Shown here: positions 5,584-6,439 of the stretch, piece after piece
How positions within the stretch are numbered: position 1 is the stretch's first letter
How the letters are laid out: the number at the start of each line of letters is the position of its first letter
Source of the DNA: Campylobacterota bacterium
Lineage (GTDB): Bacteria > Campylobacterota > Campylobacteria > Campylobacterales > Sulfurovaceae
DNA: 6,439 nt
Assembly: GCA_013153675.1 (NCBI GenBank)
Contig: JAADEA010000056.1
Location: 1 to 6,439, forward strand
Reading direction: 5' to 3'
Notes under the pieces: model-generated
What the model was told of the DNA's origin: nothing
Databases searched by the model: none
Seen by the model: only the letters and a program-made list of their open reading frames with translations
Made by a program: the position numbers and the translations under genes

Positions 5584-6278
5584 TATTTTCTTACCAATTT
5601 ATCTTGTGCAATCTCTTTACTATCTCCTTGAGCTAACACCTTCCCACTTCTCATTACATATGCTCTATCGCAAATTCCTAAAGTCTCTCTTACATTATGA
5701 TCAGTAATTAAAATACCAATATTTTCTTTTGAGAGCTCTTCTATAATTTTTTGAATTTCAGATACAGCAATTGGATCTACTCCTGCAAAAGGTTCATCTA
5801 AAAGCAAAAATTTAGGCTTCCCAACCAATGCCCTTGCAATCTCTACCCTTCTTCTCTCTCCTCCGCTTAATCTAAATCCTAATCTATCTCTAATTGGTTC
5901 TATATTAAACCGATTCAAAAGATCTTCTACAATTTTTTGCTGTTTTTCTTTTGATAAATTTGTAGCCTCAGCTGCTATATATAAATTATCTTCTACACTT
6001 AAATCTGAAAATATACTCGATTCTTGAGGTAAATAACCAATTCCTTTTCGTGCTCTAATACTTAGAGGATATGGAGTAATATCCTCATTATCTAATAAAA
6101 CTTTTCCTCCATCTACCCTACTTAATCCACAAATCATATAAAAAGAGGTAGTCTTTCCAGCTCCATTTGGTCCTAAAAGTCCTACTATCTCCCCACTTTT
6201 AATATAAAAAGAAAAATCTGATACAATCTCTTTTTTTCCAATTACTCTTTTTAAAGAGATTCCTTCTAATTTATGCAT
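5556..6278 (-). CDS. lptB: Lipopolysaccharide export ABC transporter ATPase LptB
   Basis: LptB is the cytoplasmic ATPase of the LptB2FG complex, which extracts LPS from the inner membrane and pushes it across the LptC-LptA-LptD bridge. From the start at 6278 the protein has 240 residues, the usual length. Walker A is GPNGAGKTT (36-44), the Q-loop GYLPQ (Q85), the signature LSGGE (137-141), Walker B FLLLDEP (157-163, catalytic E162), the D-loop AGVD (165-168) and the H-loop histidine H194. The GLLGPNGAGKTTSFYM block and the end YYLGEEFKI are diagnostic of LptB. An upstream GTG at 6311 would add 11 residues. The ATG at 6278 is preferred: GAGGA (6291-6287) lies eight bases upstream and the N-terminus then aligns with other LptB proteins. 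It overlaps tsaE by eight bases, implying coupled translation, and overlaps the convergent AAA/nuclease gene by 28 bases at its end. Confidence 0.96.
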   Translation of the reverse strand: MHKLEGISLKRVIGKKEIVSDFSFYIKSGEIVGLLGPNGAGKTTSFYMICGLSRVDGGKVLLDNEDITPYPLSIRARKGIGYLPQESSIFSDLSVEDNLYIAAEATNLSKEKQQKIVEDLLNRFNIEPIRDRLGFRLSGGERRRVEIARALVGKPKFLLLDEPFAGVDPIAVSEIQKIIEELSKENIGILITDHNVRETLGICDRAYVMRSGKVLAQGDSKEIAQDKLVRKYYLGEEFKI

Positions 6279-6439
6279 AATAAAATTCCTCAAATTTATA
6301 TTCTCTCTCACTATCAGAGACTATATCTATTTTTAACCTATAAACATTAAAACCACTTTTTACTAAAAATTCTAAAAGCTCTCTACTACCCCATTCGATT
6401 AAATGAATACCATCTTCTTCCAAATTAGAAATAATTCCA
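6271..6439 (-). CDS. tsaE: TsaE, tRNA t6A biosynthesis ATPase (C-terminal part)
   Basis: Only the last 55 codons are in the window (6438-6271, stop TAA at 6273-6271); the P-loop part lies beyond the right edge. The visible piece reads EEDGIHLIEWGSRELLEFL, with the IEW motif typical of the TsaE C-terminal half, then a KIDI strand and an acidic end. TsaE is the ATPase that works with TsaB and TsaD to make N6-threonylcarbamoyladenosine at position 37 of ANN-decoding tRNAs. The eight-base overlap with lptB and this gene order match Campylobacter (tsaE-lptB). The identification rests on the short C-terminus plus synteny. Confidence 0.8.
   Translation of the reverse strand, partial: GIISNLEEDGIHLIEWGSRELLEFLVKSGFNVYRLKIDIVSDSEREYKFEEFYYA

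Noticed and set aside
6279..6311. LptB starting at the GTG at 6311 (11 extra residues)
   Set aside because: The extra residues do not occur in LptB, there is no Shine-Dalgarno, and the ATG at 6278 has GAGGA at the right distance.
1..6439. CRISPR array, insertion sequence or toxin-antitoxin pair
   Set aside because: No regularly spaced repeats, no transposase motif and no recognisable short toxin-antitoxin gene pair were seen on either strand.

Overview
The window is AT-rich, densely coding DNA from what looks like a member of the Campylobacterota (the former Epsilonproteobacteria), perhaps a thermophilic vent type such as the Nautiliales. This placement rests on the base composition, the -10-dominated promoters, the lysine/glutamate/isoleucine-rich proteins and an overlapping tsaE-lptB pair like the one in Campylobacter. 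It is an inference from reading the sequence, not the result of a search.

Layout from left to right. Positions 1-376 (minus) hold the start of an unrecognised lysine-rich small protein that runs off the left edge. A perfect 30-bp inverted repeat (1-30 against 341-370) crosses it, which is either an assembly or amplification chimera at a contig end or a real inverted duplication. Positions 449-2785 (minus) encode a 778-residue HerA/FtsK-type P-loop ATPase with a coiled-coil, glycine-rich and coiled-coil tail. The family is widespread but, to my knowledge, has no assigned function. A compact intergenic segment (2786-2875) carries back-to-back extended -10 promoters, one for the ATPase and one for a tRNA-Val(GAC) gene at 2876-2951.

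Right of the tRNA is a heat-shock operon of two small heat-shock proteins (3067-3513 and 3524-3949). It has a good sigma70-type promoter, a palindrome over the -35 element that could be an operator, and a terminator hairpin. Next comes an AAA-ATPase/PD-(D/E)XK nuclease-like protein (4039-5583, plus), whose ribosome binding site lies in one arm of a 12-bp inverted repeat. Its 3' end overlaps the 3' end of lptB (5556-6278, minus) by 28 bp. lptB itself overlaps the partial tsaE gene (6271-6439, minus) by 8 bp at its start.

Functionally, tsaE (tRNA t6A modification) and lptB (lipopolysaccharide export ATPase) are conserved housekeeping genes. The tRNA and the two chaperones are also ordinary cell functions. 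The less ordinary parts are the HerA-like ATPase with the small protein downstream, and the AAA/nuclease gene, which occupies the position downstream of lptB where Campylobacter has rpoN. No CRISPR array, transposase or integrase is visible, and no complete new defence system can be shown from this window alone.
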